NCBI GenBank assembly: GCA_020639235.1 | Contig: JACKHC010000001.1 | Location: 434,001-498,000 of the forward strand | Source of the DNA: Phycisphaeraceae bacterium | GTDB lineage: Bacteria > Planctomycetota > Phycisphaerae > Phycisphaerales > UBA1924 | Direction of reading: 5' to 3' | DNA length: 64,000 nt | Shown: positions 17,885 to 27,480 of the stretch, one piece after another | Numbering within the stretch: the stretch's first letter is position 1 | Layout: each line of letters opens with the position of its first letter | The notes under the pieces: generated by a model | Told to the model about the DNA's origin: nothing | The model's input: only the letters and a program-made list of their open reading frames with translations | Database searches by the model: none | Translations under genes and position numbers: made by a program

Positions 17885-18385
17885 TCAGCCCTTGTCGCCG
17901 CTCAGCGCCTCAGCCAGCGCGGCGTTGATCGCGACGATACCGTTCTGTCGGGCTGTGCCGATCACATCGAGCGCGTGGTCCCGCGCGTTGATCACGATCA
18001 TCCGAATCGGCGGCGGCACATCGAGATGCTCCAGCGCATGCAGGCAGTGCGCTGAGAGGTGGTTCACCCGCTGACGACCCGCCTGCGCACGATCGTTGAC
18101 GCGATCCCGCGCGTTGCCCGCGGCCGCGATCAGCGCCAGGTCCGGCGCGCCGCCCTCATCGAGCTGCCCGATCCGGTCCGCGCCGTTGTGGGCCGCCATG
18201 ACAATCGCGCCGACCGTTTGCTGCGTCACCTCCTGCATCTGCTGGGCGCATTCGTGCGCGATCACGACACCGGGCGGGGGCGCGGGAGGCGCAGGGGGCG
18301 TATTCTCGGCAACGGCTAAAGAAGCCGGCACGACCGAAATAACCAACGCGAGAAGCGCATGGGACAGCCGAACGCACATACTCAT
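17885..18385 (-). CDS. Small secreted protein, unknown
   Basis: 166-residue protein with a good signal peptide (hydrophobic core residues 7-24, likely cut after SLAVA), then a Pro-rich stretch (TPPAPPAPPPG) and a helical domain with many Ala, His and Asn (QQMQEVTQQTVGAIVMAAHN, ARQNGIVAINAALAEAL). Three cysteines or fewer; no known motif. Upstream, 18386-18627 is a divergent spacer shared with the metal ATPase gene. A second in-frame ATG lies at 18379. Confidence 0.55.
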   Translation of the reverse strand: MSMCVRLSHALLALVISVVPASLAVAENTPPAPPAPPPGVVIAHECAQQMQEVTQQTVGAIVMAAHNGADRIGQLDEGGAPDLALIAAAGNARDRVNDRAQAGRQRVNHLSAHCLHALEHLDVPPPIRMIVINARDHALDVIGTARQNGIVAINAALAEALSGDKG

Positions 18386-18627
18386 GGCGGAACCTCCATC
18401 ATCAAGAGTTGACCGATTGACTCAGCACCGATGCGCTGATCCCGCCGGGAACATCCAGGCGTGCCGCACCGGGCCGACTATCCGAACGCCCATGCCCCAG
18501 GGCGATCGTCTCAGGCACAACGCCGGCAGCCTCAGCACATTGCACGATCACCCCTTGCCTGCGCGATCTTGGAAATGTGAATGAGTCTCAACACACGCGG
18601 TTCTCGGCCCGACCTACTCTCTCTCCG

Positions 18628-20679
18628 ATGACTACCGCCGACCCCGACACCCCGCCGCCCGCGCACGGCCTCTTCTCGCCCAAGGGCGAACTGGTCGCGT
18701 CGATCGTCGCGGGCGTGCTGCTGCTCGCCGGGTTCGTGGTGGCTCAGTCGCTCGGGCGCGAGACGACACTCGGGTTGATCGGCACTGGTGCGGTGTGGGC
18801 GTCGCTCGGCATCGGCATGATCTTTGGCGTCAAAGCCGCATGGGAAGCGCTCCGCGATCTCTCCATCGACATCGATGTCCTGATGGTTGTCGGTGCGGCC
18901 CTGAGCGCCGTCATCGGGCACCCCGCCGAGGGCGCGCTGCTGATGTTCCTCTTCACGCTCTCGGGCGCGCTCGAGGAACTCGCCATGATGCGCACCCAGC
19001 GCGAGATCGAGTCGCTGCACAAGATGATGCCCACAGAGGCGCTGGTGAAGCGTGGCGACGCGATCGAACCGATCGACCCGACGCTCCTGCAAACTGGCGA
19101 TGTCATCCGGATCAGGCCCGGCGATCTCGTCGCGGCGGACGCGCGGATTACTCTGGGCCGCTCCGCGGTGGATCAATCCACACTCACCGGCGAGAGTCTC
19201 CCGCGCGAAGTCGGGGAGGGCGACGAGATCTTCGCGGGGACGGTCAACTTGGGCGATGCGCTGGAAGCGCAGGTCATCCGGCCCGCGGCCGAGTCGGGGC
19301 TCCAGAAGATTCTGAAACTCGTCACCGAGGCGCGCGAACAGCGCGAGCCCGCGCAGCGGATGATCGATCGGCTCTCCGGCCCCTACGCCAAGGCCGTGAT
19401 GTCGCTCGCCGCGATCGTCATGCTTGTCTGGTGGCTCGTGTTCGGCGAACCGTTCGCCAGCGCAGCCCTTACCGCGATCACCTTTCTCGTCGTCTTATCG
19501 CCCTGTGCCCTCATTATCGCCACGCCCACCTGCACGCTCTCCACCATCGGGCGCGGCGCCCGCGCGGGCGTGCTCTTCAAGGGCGGGCAGGCCGTCGAAC
19601 GACTCTCCCGCGCCGGCGCGCTGTGCCTCGACAAGACCGGCACGCTCACTATGGGGAAGCCCGCGGTCGTCGCGATCGAGTCGGTCGGATGGTCGGATGC
19701 CGATGAACTCCTCGCCGTCGCCGCGGCACTCGAAGAAGACTCCACGCATCCGCTCGCCCGCGCGATCATCGACGAGGCCATGCGTCGGGGGTTGAGCGAG
19801 CCGAGCGTTTCCGACGTACGCCACGAGGCCGGCCGCGGCATCTCGGGGCGGTGGAACGACGACACCGTCCGCCTTGGCATGTTCAGTTACGCGCAGGATG
19901 CGGTGCCCGTGTGCCTCCGAGCGCGAGTCCGCGAGATCATGGATGCGGCGCAGGAACGCGGGCAGATCGGGGTCGTTGTGGCGCGCGGTGGCACCGAGTC
20001 GGGCGAGGCCGCCGTTGTCATCATCTCCGACCCGCCCCGCTTCGGCGCCCGCGCGCTGGCCCCGGCGCTGGCACGCCTCGGTATTTCCCCCGTGCGCATG
20101 CTGACGGGTGACTCCGAGAAGGCCGCCGCCCGTGTCGCGTCCGAACTGGCGATCCCCGAGTGGCACGCCGAACTCCTACCCGAGCAGAAGGTCGAGCATG
20201 TCCGCGCACTCAAAGACCGGGCTCACAAGGAAAGCATCGGTGGCGTCGCGTTCATCGGCGACGGAGTGAACGACGCCGCCGCCCTCGCCGCCGCGGATGT
20301 CTCGATCGCGATGGGCACGATCGGCTCCGACGCGGCGCTCGAGAGCGCCGACATCGTGCTTCTGGGAGAGGATCTGGCGGCGGTCCCGTGGGCCATCCGG
20401 CTGGCGCGCAGGTCCCGCGCCATCCTCAGGTTCAATCTCGCCTTGGCGCTGGCGGTCATCGCGGGGATGGGCATCTGGGTGCTGATCGGCTCTCGCATCA
20501 AGATGGATGTTCCGCTCTGGGTCGGTGTGATCGCGCACGAGGGCGGCACGCTCTTCGTTGTCGCCAACTCCCTGCGACTCCTGGCCGCTCGCGGCTTCGC
20601 GCCCAGCACCGATCGATCGGCTTCCGGGGAAGCGTCGGCCGAGCCGAGCGAACTGCTGACGGCACCTCAGCCCGTCTGA
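18628..20679 (+). CDS. P1B-4-type heavy metal-exporting ATPase
   Basis: 683-residue P-type ATPase. Actuator motif TGES near residue 188, the ion-site motif LSPCALIIATP near 290, phosphorylation motif DKTGTLT with Asp335, HP loop DSTHPLARAI, and GDGVNDAAAL near 544. A HEGGT motif in a C-terminal helix, together with SPC rather than CPC, is the signature of the P1B-4 group (CtpD/CoaT), linked to Co2+ or Fe2+ export. No N-terminal metal-binding domain is present, as usual for this group. ATG 18628 gives a compact N-terminus; the frame is open to a GTG at 18577. Located upstream of the MlaF gene by 30 bases. Confidence 0.88.
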   Translation: MTTADPDTPPPAHGLFSPKGELVASIVAGVLLLAGFVVAQSLGRETTLGLIGTGAVWASLGIGMIFGVKAAWEALRDLSIDIDVLMVVGAALSAVIGHPAEGALLMFLFTLSGALEELAMMRTQREIESLHKMMPTEALVKRGDAIEPIDPTLLQTGDVIRIRPGDLVAADARITLGRSAVDQSTLTGESLPREVGEGDEIFAGTVNLGDALEAQVIRPAAESGLQKILKLVTEAREQREPAQRMIDRLSGPYAKAVMSLAAIVMLVWWLVFGEPFASAALTAITFLVVLSPCALIIATPTCTLSTIGRGARAGVLFKGGQAVERLSRAGALCLDKTGTLTMGKPAVVAIESVGWSDADELLAVAAALEEDSTHPLARAIIDEAMRRGLSEPSVSDVRHEAGRGISGRWNDDTVRLGMFSYAQDAVPVCLRARVREIMDAAQERGQIGVVVARGGTESGEAAVVIISDPPRFGARALAPALARLGISPVRMLTGDSEKAAARVASELAIPEWHAELLPEQKVEHVRALKDRAHKESIGGVAFIGDGVNDAAALAAADVSIAMGTIGSDAALESADIVLLGEDLAAVPWAIRLARRSRAILRFNLALALAVIAGMGIWVLIGSRIKMDVPLWVGVIAHEGGTLFVVANSLRLLAARGFAPSTDRSASGEASAEPSELLTAPQPV

Positions 20680-20709
20680 TCGGCTCTGCGCGGTACGATC
20701 AAGGCCTCG

Positions 20710-21636
20710 ATGAGCGACCCCGTCATCAAAGTCCGAGACCTCGTCAAGCGCTTCGACGGGCGCGCCGTGCTCAACGGCCTCAACCTCGATGTCCACGCCG
20801 GCGAGACGATGGTCATCATGGGCGGATCGGGATCGGGCAAGTCCACATTCCTCCGCTGCATGATCGGATCGTTCCAGCCCGAAGAGGGGACCATCGAACT
20901 CTTTGGGAGAAACGTTTCCCACGCGGGCGAGACCGAACTCAACGAGATCCGCAAGAAGTTCGGCATCCTGTTCCAATCCGGCGCACTCTTCAACTCGATG
21001 ACGCTCGCCGAGAATGTTGCGCTCCCGCTCCAGGAGCACACCGACCTGCCCCGCGAGATCATCGATATCCAGGTCAAGATCAAACTCGAACTCGTCGGCC
21101 TCCGAGAGCACGCATTCAAGTACCCGAGCCAGATCTCGGGGGGTATGAAAAAGCGCGCCGGGCTCGCACGCGCGCTCTCGCTCGATCCGCGGCTCCTGTT
21201 CTACGACGAGCCCTCCGCCGGGCTTGATCCCGTCACCAGCGCCGAGATCGACCGCCTCATCGTCGACCTCACGAAAAAGCTCCATGTGACGAGCGTGGTG
21301 GTTACCCACGAGATGGACTCCGCCTTCACGATCGCCGATCGAATGGCGATGCTCGACAAGGGACGCATGCTCTGCGTCAAGCCGCGGCAATACTTCGATG
21401 ACCTCCGTTCCGTTTCCGCGCGGGACGCAAAGTCACTCACGGAGGACGAGCAACTCATCAGGCAGTTCCTCCGAGGCGACGCCGATGGCCCGATCACAAG
21501 GCGGCGCGAGAGCACCAACTACGAGGACGATCTCCTCGGCGGCCCGCCCGAAACACCGATCGCCCGCGAGCCGAGCGTTGTCTCGACACGCTCCCGCGTC
21601 GTGGATCCGATGAAAGACGAATCTGGAGACGAGTGA
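20710..21636 (+). CDS. MlaF-like ABC transporter ATPase
   Basis: 308-residue ATPase of the Mla/MCE lipid-transport type, powering movement of phospholipid between inner and outer membrane. Walker A GGSGSGKST from residue 38, signature QISGGMKKRAGLARAL near 145, Walker B LLFYDEPSAGLDP. The ISGGMKKR form is typical of MlaF/Ttg2A. After about residue 245 there is a 60-residue disordered tail with many Arg, Glu and Ser, which normal MlaF (about 270 residues) lacks. It is followed one base after its stop by the MCE-domain gene. The permease MlaE is not beside it. Confidence 0.88.
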   Translation: MSDPVIKVRDLVKRFDGRAVLNGLNLDVHAGETMVIMGGSGSGKSTFLRCMIGSFQPEEGTIELFGRNVSHAGETELNEIRKKFGILFQSGALFNSMTLAENVALPLQEHTDLPREIIDIQVKIKLELVGLREHAFKYPSQISGGMKKRAGLARALSLDPRLLFYDEPSAGLDPVTSAEIDRLIVDLTKKLHVTSVVVTHEMDSAFTIADRMAMLDKGRMLCVKPRQYFDDLRSVSARDAKSLTEDEQLIRQFLRGDADGPITRRRESTNYEDDLLGGPPETPIAREPSVVSTRSRVVDPMKDESGDE

Positions 21637-21637
21637 C

Positions 21638-22939
21638 ATGGCCAAACGACGACTCTCGCGCAACAACCTCGCCGCCGGTGTCTTCGTCCTCGCGGCGATC
21701 TCGGTCGCCACCGCCGCCGTTATCACGCTCGCCGGTGCGTTCGATCAACTCGGCAAGACGGCATACACCGCAGAGTTCCCGCTCGATATCGGCGTCGCCG
21801 GCCTCGACATCGGTTCCAATGTCACACTCGGAGGGCGCGAGATCGGATTTGTCCGCTCCGTGAAGTTCGACCGTGCCGACGACGGCTCCGTCGCCCGCGT
21901 GCTGGTGACGATGGCGATCGACAAGAAGCTCAGACTCCACGAGAACGCCGTCGCCTATCTCGAGAAGCCCCTGCTCGGCTCCTCGGCATCGATCAACTTC
22001 GCGAGTCTCGGCGAGATGGGCGAGCCGGTCGCGAGCGCCAAGACGATTCTCCGCGGCGCTCAGGCACCGCCATCAATCCTCGCCTCCGCGGGCTACGGCG
22101 AGGATCAGGCCCAGCAACTCAAGAACATCATGCGGCGCATGGACGAGATCACGGAAAAGGTCTCGAGCACCATCGACGACTTCAATGCGACCGCGTACCC
22201 CGACACGAAGCTCGCCATCGCCGAGGGAAAGGGCCTCGTCGCCGATGCGCGCGAACGTTCCAGAGCGTGGTTCGATCGCGTGGACTCCATCACGAAGAAC
22301 ATCGACGAGACCGCCGCCAGGGCACCAGCTCTCGCGGACGATCTTCAATCGCGCGTCGACGAGATCAAGGATCTTCTCGCCTCGGCGCAGTCGTATCTCA
22401 ACGACAACCGCGAGAATATCGACGCCGCGATCGCCAACGCACGGCAAGGCACCGAAAAGGCCAACGAGTTCCTTGATCGACTCAAGGGCGAACTTTCTGA
22501 TCAGACTTCCGAACTCTTGACGCGCGGCAAGGACGCCATGGACCGCGCCAACATCGTTCTGGAAGAGACTGAGTCCACACTGCGCGAGCACCGCCCGGAT
22601 ATCCGGCGCTCGATGGCCAACTTCAGACTCGGTTCCGATCAACTCAAGGCGACCGTCGAAGAAGTCCGCGCCTCGCCGTGGCGTCTGCTCTACCGCCCCG
22701 ACACGCGCGAACTCGAGTACGAACTCCTCTACGACTCCGCCCGGTCCTACGCGAGCGCGGTATCAGACCTGCGCAGCATCACCGACGCGCTGCGCGAAGC
22801 CCAGAGCGCTGGCGGCCCCGTCGCCGACGAGTCGCGCATCAACGCGCTACTCGATACACTCGATCACGCCTTCCAGACCTACCGAACGGCTGAGGAGCGA
22901 TTCCTCGACGAACTCATGGGCGCCGACCAGTCGAAGTAA
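21638..22939 (+). CDS. MlaD-like MCE domain protein
   Basis: 433-residue protein: one N-terminal membrane helix (about 10-30), an MCE domain at about 40-125 (EFPLDIGVAGLDIGSNVTLGGREIGFV), then about 250 residues of long helices with repeated Asp/Glu/Arg/Lys (coiled coil), as in longer MCE proteins that form a tunnel across the periplasm. It pairs with the MlaF-like ATPase directly upstream. It would bind phospholipid on the outer face of the inner membrane. Confidence 0.85.
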   Translation: MAKRRLSRNNLAAGVFVLAAISVATAAVITLAGAFDQLGKTAYTAEFPLDIGVAGLDIGSNVTLGGREIGFVRSVKFDRADDGSVARVLVTMAIDKKLRLHENAVAYLEKPLLGSSASINFASLGEMGEPVASAKTILRGAQAPPSILASAGYGEDQAQQLKNIMRRMDEITEKVSSTIDDFNATAYPDTKLAIAEGKGLVADARERSRAWFDRVDSITKNIDETAARAPALADDLQSRVDEIKDLLASAQSYLNDNRENIDAAIANARQGTEKANEFLDRLKGELSDQTSELLTRGKDAMDRANIVLEETESTLREHRPDIRRSMANFRLGSDQLKATVEEVRASPWRLLYRPDTRELEYELLYDSARSYASAVSDLRSITDALREAQSAGGPVADESRINALLDTLDHAFQTYRTAEERFLDELMGADQSK

Positions 22940-22944
22940 TCGAA

Positions 22945-25662
22945 CTACGCCCCGATCACGACGCGGAAACCGACATACACCGGGTCGTCGGTCGGACGCC
23001 GGTCGCGCGCATCGCCCGGACGATCGGCGCTGGGGCCGGTGATGACGCCCCGCCCGCTTTCATCGGTTGCCCACTCCGCCGCATTCCCGTCGAGATCGAA
23101 GACCATGACGCCCGCTTCGCCCGAGCCGGGCATCGACCCGACGCGTTGGAGCAGCGCGCCGGGCCGCAACTCCGAGAGAACCGGGGCCAGTCGCTCGCGG
23201 TCGTCGGGTGTGACGCCGTACCCCGCCCAGTAATCAAGCGTATTGCCGCCTCCGCTTCCCCACGCATCGGCGGCATCAGCAAGCGCGTCGGACTCGTCGA
23301 CGGTCATCAGCCGGACCGGTTCGTTCAGCGCGGTCGCGAGCCACGCGGCGTACGCCATGGCACGATCGAAGCCGACTCCGGTCACCGGGTAGTCGCCCAT
23401 GTCGGGCGGATATCTGAATGCGCCGTCGAATGCCGCCCACTGCGCGTTGGTGATCTCGAATCTTGACACGCGCACCGACCCGAACTCGACGAACTCCGGG
23501 ATGAGCGCGCCGCCGTTCAACTCGCCGAAGCAACCGCCCAATGATGCGGCGCGCCCGATCTCGCGCAGGTGCGCGAGCGGCGCGGACTCATCCAGAGCGT
23601 CGTTCGTCGGTTCCGCATTGTTGAACAGGTACCGGTCGAGCCAGGCGAGCTCTTCTTCCACCTTGCGACGCTGGTGAGCGATCTTTCGGAGCCCGTGCGG
23701 CTCACCGGGAAAGAGTACGAGGCGCGTCGGCGCTTTGCCGATCTGCTGGAGCGCTCGGAAGAGCGACCACGACTGGCTCGGCGGGACGTTCCGGTCCTCG
23801 GTCCCGGTCAACACGATCGTGGGCGTGGTCACGCCGTCGAGGCGGAAAAACGCGCTCCGCTCGATGTACATGTCCAGTTGTTCCCACGGCGGGCCGCCGA
23901 AGAAATAGTTGTCGAACGCGGCGCCGAAGTCCACATTCCCCCAATCCGAGATGAACTCGACATCACCGGCGCCGAGGCACGCCGCCTTCCAGCGCGTCGA
24001 TCGCGTGATCAGCGCCGCGCCGAGAATCGCGCCGTTGCTCCACCCTGAGATCGCCAGGCGATCAGAGTCGACCAACCCCTGCGCGATCAGGTGATCCACG
24101 CCCCTCTCGCAGTCCTCGACATCGATCGTCAGGTAGTTGCCGTCCGCGAGCGACTCCGCGAACTCGATCCCGTACCCCGATGATCCGTGATAGTTCGGCT
24201 CGAGCACGAACGCACCGCGCTCGCGCCAGGCAAGCGTCGGATAGGACCATCGGTTCGTCCATTCGTCGAGCGATGCACCGAGGGGCCCGCCGTGCGGCGC
24301 GAGGATCAGCGGATACTTCTTGTCCGACTCGTAGCCGATGGGGTAATGCAGGACTCCCTCGACGCGTTCGCCCCGCGCGCCCTCCCACCAGATCGACTCG
24401 ACCCGTCCCATGTCCCGATCACGCCAATCCTGGTTGAGCTCTGCGATGGGGGTCAGTTGGGGGAACTCGCGCGTTCCTGTCACATTCCGGATGAACGATA
24501 CGCTCGAGATGGTCTCGGGCGTCACCGCGGAAGAAGTGGATACAAGCAGTGCCGCGTGCGACCGCGGTGCACAGGCCAGCTCGTGCACGCTCCCGCGCGG
24601 GGTGAGGTCGAATGTCAGCGTCTCCCAATCCTGACCCCGCCGATCGATCCGCGCCACGCGGGAACGGGTCCCGTCCTCGTAGACGATGTGCACCCCGCCG
24701 TCGTACGGATCGATGTCGTAGATGTATCCTTTGTCGATACCTCCGTTGATCACCGTTGCGTTGCCGCTGGCGAAGTCATAGAACGCGAGATGAGATACGC
24801 CCATCATCTTGTATCGCGGGTGCGTGCTGTGCAGGTACTCGAAATAGAATCCGGCGTCGTCGGGGGACCACGCGATCGCATAATACTCCCGCGAGTCCTC
24901 CGCCATCAGCCGCGTCATCCCGCCGGTCTCAAGGTCCACCATCATCAAGCGAGGGCGGACTTTGTCGTCGAACTCCGAGCTGAGCGAGGTGTTCTCGATC
25001 ACAACCGCGCGTGTGCCGTCAGGTGAAATCGAAAACGACTGAATCCACCCGGTGTTCTCAGTGATGCGCCGCGTCTCACCCGACTCGATGTCAACCGCGA
25101 ACAACCGCGTGCGCGGCTCATCGTCCGGACTCTCGACAACGATTGAGTCATCGTCCGCATCATCGAGCGTGGTCTCGCGTAGGGCCTTACCTTCGCTCGC
25201 CAGAACAACCATCGTGTCGCCGGCCGCCCACTCGAACCCCTCGATATCGCGCGCAAAATCGGTGACGCAACGCGCCTCGCCGCCATCCACGGGGATCACC
25301 CAGACCTGCGTCGAGGCCGCGTCTTCATCGGTCGGATGCCCGCGGTCGCTCAGGAACGCGACGAATGTCGAGTCGGGCGAGAACTTCGGCGACCACGCCG
25401 AGCTCACGCCCCGCGTGAGTTGTCGAGTCGTACCCGCGTCCAGACGCGCCAGTCGAATCGAACTGACCTTCGACGCCTCGCCCTTGAGCGTGACGACCTC
25501 GCTCTGCGACCATGCGCCCCAGGCGCCGTCGGGAGACATCGCCAGTTCGCCGGCGGCCTCGCCGCCGACGACATCATCGACGGTCCACTCCCCGGCGCGG
25601 GCAACACCAGAGCAGAGTAACACCCCGATCACGAGCCACGCCGACCGCATCGATCGAGTCAT
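22945..25662 (-). CDS. S9 prolyl oligopeptidase-type peptidase fused to an FGE-sulfatase-like domain
   Basis: 905-residue secreted protein. Signal peptide 1-23; a WD/PD40 beta-propeller at about 30-390 (SPDGAWGAWS, SPKFSPDSTFVAFLSD); an alpha/beta-hydrolase peptidase domain at about 425-680 with nucleophile Ser542 in GWSNG, Asp623 in GTEDRNVP and His656 in EPHGLR, the order expected for the S9 family. Residues about 695-905 then show an FGE-sulfatase (SUMF1-like) pattern: RVSRFEITNAQWAAF, YPVTGVGFDRAMAYAAWLA, and FDLDGNAAEWATD...VYVGFRVV. S9 peptidases normally end at the hydrolase. ATG 25662 gives a normal signal peptide; ATG 25650 is possible. Confidence 0.85.
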   Translation of the reverse strand: MTRSMRSAWLVIGVLLCSGVARAGEWTVDDVVGGEAAGELAMSPDGAWGAWSQSEVVTLKGEASKVSSIRLARLDAGTTRQLTRGVSSAWSPKFSPDSTFVAFLSDRGHPTDEDAASTQVWVIPVDGGEARCVTDFARDIEGFEWAAGDTMVVLASEGKALRETTLDDADDDSIVVESPDDEPRTRLFAVDIESGETRRITENTGWIQSFSISPDGTRAVVIENTSLSSEFDDKVRPRLMMVDLETGGMTRLMAEDSREYYAIAWSPDDAGFYFEYLHSTHPRYKMMGVSHLAFYDFASGNATVINGGIDKGYIYDIDPYDGGVHIVYEDGTRSRVARIDRRGQDWETLTFDLTPRGSVHELACAPRSHAALLVSTSSAVTPETISSVSFIRNVTGTREFPQLTPIAELNQDWRDRDMGRVESIWWEGARGERVEGVLHYPIGYESDKKYPLILAPHGGPLGASLDEWTNRWSYPTLAWRERGAFVLEPNYHGSSGYGIEFAESLADGNYLTIDVEDCERGVDHLIAQGLVDSDRLAISGWSNGAILGAALITRSTRWKAACLGAGDVEFISDWGNVDFGAAFDNYFFGGPPWEQLDMYIERSAFFRLDGVTTPTIVLTGTEDRNVPPSQSWSLFRALQQIGKAPTRLVLFPGEPHGLRKIAHQRRKVEEELAWLDRYLFNNAEPTNDALDESAPLAHLREIGRAASLGGCFGELNGGALIPEFVEFGSVRVSRFEITNAQWAAFDGAFRYPPDMGDYPVTGVGFDRAMAYAAWLATALNEPVRLMTVDESDALADAADAWGSGGGNTLDYWAGYGVTPDDRERLAPVLSELRPGALLQRVGSMPGSGEAGVMVFDLDGNAAEWATDESGRGVITGPSADRPGDARDRRPTDDPVYVGFRVVIGA

Positions 25663-25684
25663 CCGTTGTCTCCACCAGTTATGG

Positions 25685-26788
25685 TTACTTCAGCTCCTCA
25701 GGCAGCTCCGCGTGCAGCGCCTTGAGCCGCTCCGCTTTATCCCGCGGCATCACAAGTGTCGCGCCTTTGGTTCGCACAACCACCATCCCCTCGCATCCGA
25801 GCAGCGCTACCAAGTGCCCATCGTCCTCAGCATTGACGATCAGCGAGTCCCGGCACTCGTGCGCGATCGTTGAGCCGACACGCGCGTTCCCTCGCGCATC
25901 CGCATCGAGCGTCTGCGCGTAGCTGGGCCAGCTGCCCACATCGAGCCAGTCCACTTTCATCGGCGCGATGCACACCGACACCGAGCCGTCCGCCTCCTTC
26001 GCAGCATTCTCCATCACCGCGTAATCCACGCTGATCTTGGGCAGCATCGGGTACACGCGCTCGATGGTCGTCTGTTGGTCCTTCGTCCCCCACGCCCGCG
26101 CGAGTTCGCGAAGCCCCCGGTGCGACTCGGGCAGGTACCGTTCCAGGCACCGCATGAAGGTCGCCGCGCTCCAGACGAACATCCCCGAGTTCCACCCGAA
26201 CCCGCCCTCTCGAAGATACGACTCCGCGGTCGTCAGGTCGGGCTTCTCGACGAACTTCTCCGCTCCGAACGCGCTTCCTTCAAATCCCGCGATCGATTTG
26301 CCGCGCTTCACATACCCGAACCCCGTCGCGGGGTAGGTCGGCTCGATCGCGAAGGTCACCAGGCGACGCGCATCGTCTTCCACCAGCTTGAATCCGATAT
26401 CCAGCACGCGCGCAAACTCGTCGGTCGGCTCGATCATGTGGTCCGCGGTCAGCACCGAGAACACGGCCTCCTTGTCCTGCTTCTCAAGAACCGCCGCCGC
26501 GAACCCGACCGCATTGACCGTATCGCGTCCGACCGGCTCGCCCAGGATGTGCGCATCGTCGTACGCATTCATAGCTTGGCGAATCGCGCCGCGGAACCGC
26601 TCGCCCGTGCAGATGTACCGGTTCGACTGTTCGATCACGCCGTCGAGGCGTCGATCCGCCAGTTGCATGAGCGACAGGCGCTCGCCGCCCCGCTCGATCA
26701 TCGGGACCAGTTGCTTGGGCCTGTCTCGCGTCGAGAGCGGCCACAACCGCGTCCCCGAGCCGCCCGCCATGATCATCGCGTATCGCAT
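25685..26788 (-). CDS. manC: Mannose-1-phosphate guanylyltransferase
   Basis: 367-residue nucleotidyltransferase making GDP-mannose from mannose 1-phosphate and GTP for polysaccharide and glycan synthesis. N-terminal AMIMAGGSGTRLWPLST is the nucleotide-binding signature; EPVGRDTVNAVGFAA, ADHMIEP, FVEKPDL and FGWNSGMFVW are the expected family blocks. It lacks the C-terminal isomerase domain of bifunctional ManC/AlgA, as usual for the 350-residue type. ATG 26788 puts the GGSGTR motif at residue 9; the frame runs on upstream to 26995 without protein character. It lies 34 bases downstream of ruvA and 22 before the peptidase gene. Confidence 0.93.
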   Translation of the reverse strand: MRYAMIMAGGSGTRLWPLSTRDRPKQLVPMIERGGERLSLMQLADRRLDGVIEQSNRYICTGERFRGAIRQAMNAYDDAHILGEPVGRDTVNAVGFAAAVLEKQDKEAVFSVLTADHMIEPTDEFARVLDIGFKLVEDDARRLVTFAIEPTYPATGFGYVKRGKSIAGFEGSAFGAEKFVEKPDLTTAESYLREGGFGWNSGMFVWSAATFMRCLERYLPESHRGLRELARAWGTKDQQTTIERVYPMLPKISVDYAVMENAAKEADGSVSVCIAPMKVDWLDVGSWPSYAQTLDADARGNARVGSTIAHECRDSLIVNAEDDGHLVALLGCEGMVVVRTKGATLVMPRDKAERLKALHAELPEELK

Positions 26789-26822
26789 ACGAAGGAGAAT
26801 ACTGCCTCGGGCCCGCGCCGGT

Positions 26823-27467
26823 TCACGCCCGCAGCGCGAACGCCGCCGCCAGCAACTCGTCCGCGCTCGCCTTGTCCGCGTTCTTGCCCAGAACCCCGCG
26901 TGCGCGCCGGACCAGTTCTTCCGCGTTCGCCGGCTGCTCGCCAAGCCGCACCAGCGCCGCCACCGTCTGCCGGGCCGCATCGTTGAGCGCACCACCGCCC
27001 GCAGCGGGTTTGCCCTCCGTGATCACGGCATCCGCATCCGCGAACTCATCGATCTTGCCGTGCAGTTCCGCGACGATCGTCTCGGCCAGCCGCTTGCCGA
27101 TCTCGGGCAGGCGCGCCAGCGCCGTCGTGTCCCGCGCCCGGATCGCCGCCGCGATCTGCCCCGCCGGCATCGCCATCGCCCGCAGCGCCCGCTTGGGCCC
27201 GAGCCCCTTGACCTTCGTGAACCGTTCGAAGAATGACCGCTGCGCCTCGCTCTCGAACCCGATGATCCGGGGCGTGAACGACGTCCCCTGCGCCTGCTGT
27301 TCCATCGATACGAATGTCTGAAGCCGCACCCGCTGCCCGAGCCGCGCGCCCATCGCATCGCTCACGACAGTCGGCACGCGTACCTCCCACGCCATCCCAT
27401 GCGGCGTGCTCAGCACCACCGTGTTCTCGTGCACCGAAGCAATCTCGCCCTCAACCCATGCGATCAT
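26823..27467 (-). CDS. ruvA: Holliday junction branch migration protein RuvA
   Basis: 214-residue RuvA, which binds four-way DNA junctions and loads the RuvB motor. OB-fold domain 1-65 (MIAWVEGEI...VVLSTPHGMAWEVRVP), helix-hairpin-helix domain about 70-140 (FTKVKGLGPKRALRAM; LPEIGKRLAETIVAEL), a flexible linker, and a C-terminal domain (ALVRLGEQPANAEELVRRA) that contacts RuvB. Length is normal. ruvB and ruvC are not in this window. Confidence 0.95.
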   Translation of the reverse strand: MIAWVEGEIASVHENTVVLSTPHGMAWEVRVPTVVSDAMGARLGQRVRLQTFVSMEQQAQGTSFTPRIIGFESEAQRSFFERFTKVKGLGPKRALRAMAMPAGQIAAAIRARDTTALARLPEIGKRLAETIVAELHGKIDEFADADAVITEGKPAAGGGALNDAARQTVAALVRLGEQPANAEELVRRARGVLGKNADKASADELLAAAFALRA

Positions 27468-27480
27468 GCGGCAAAGCGTA

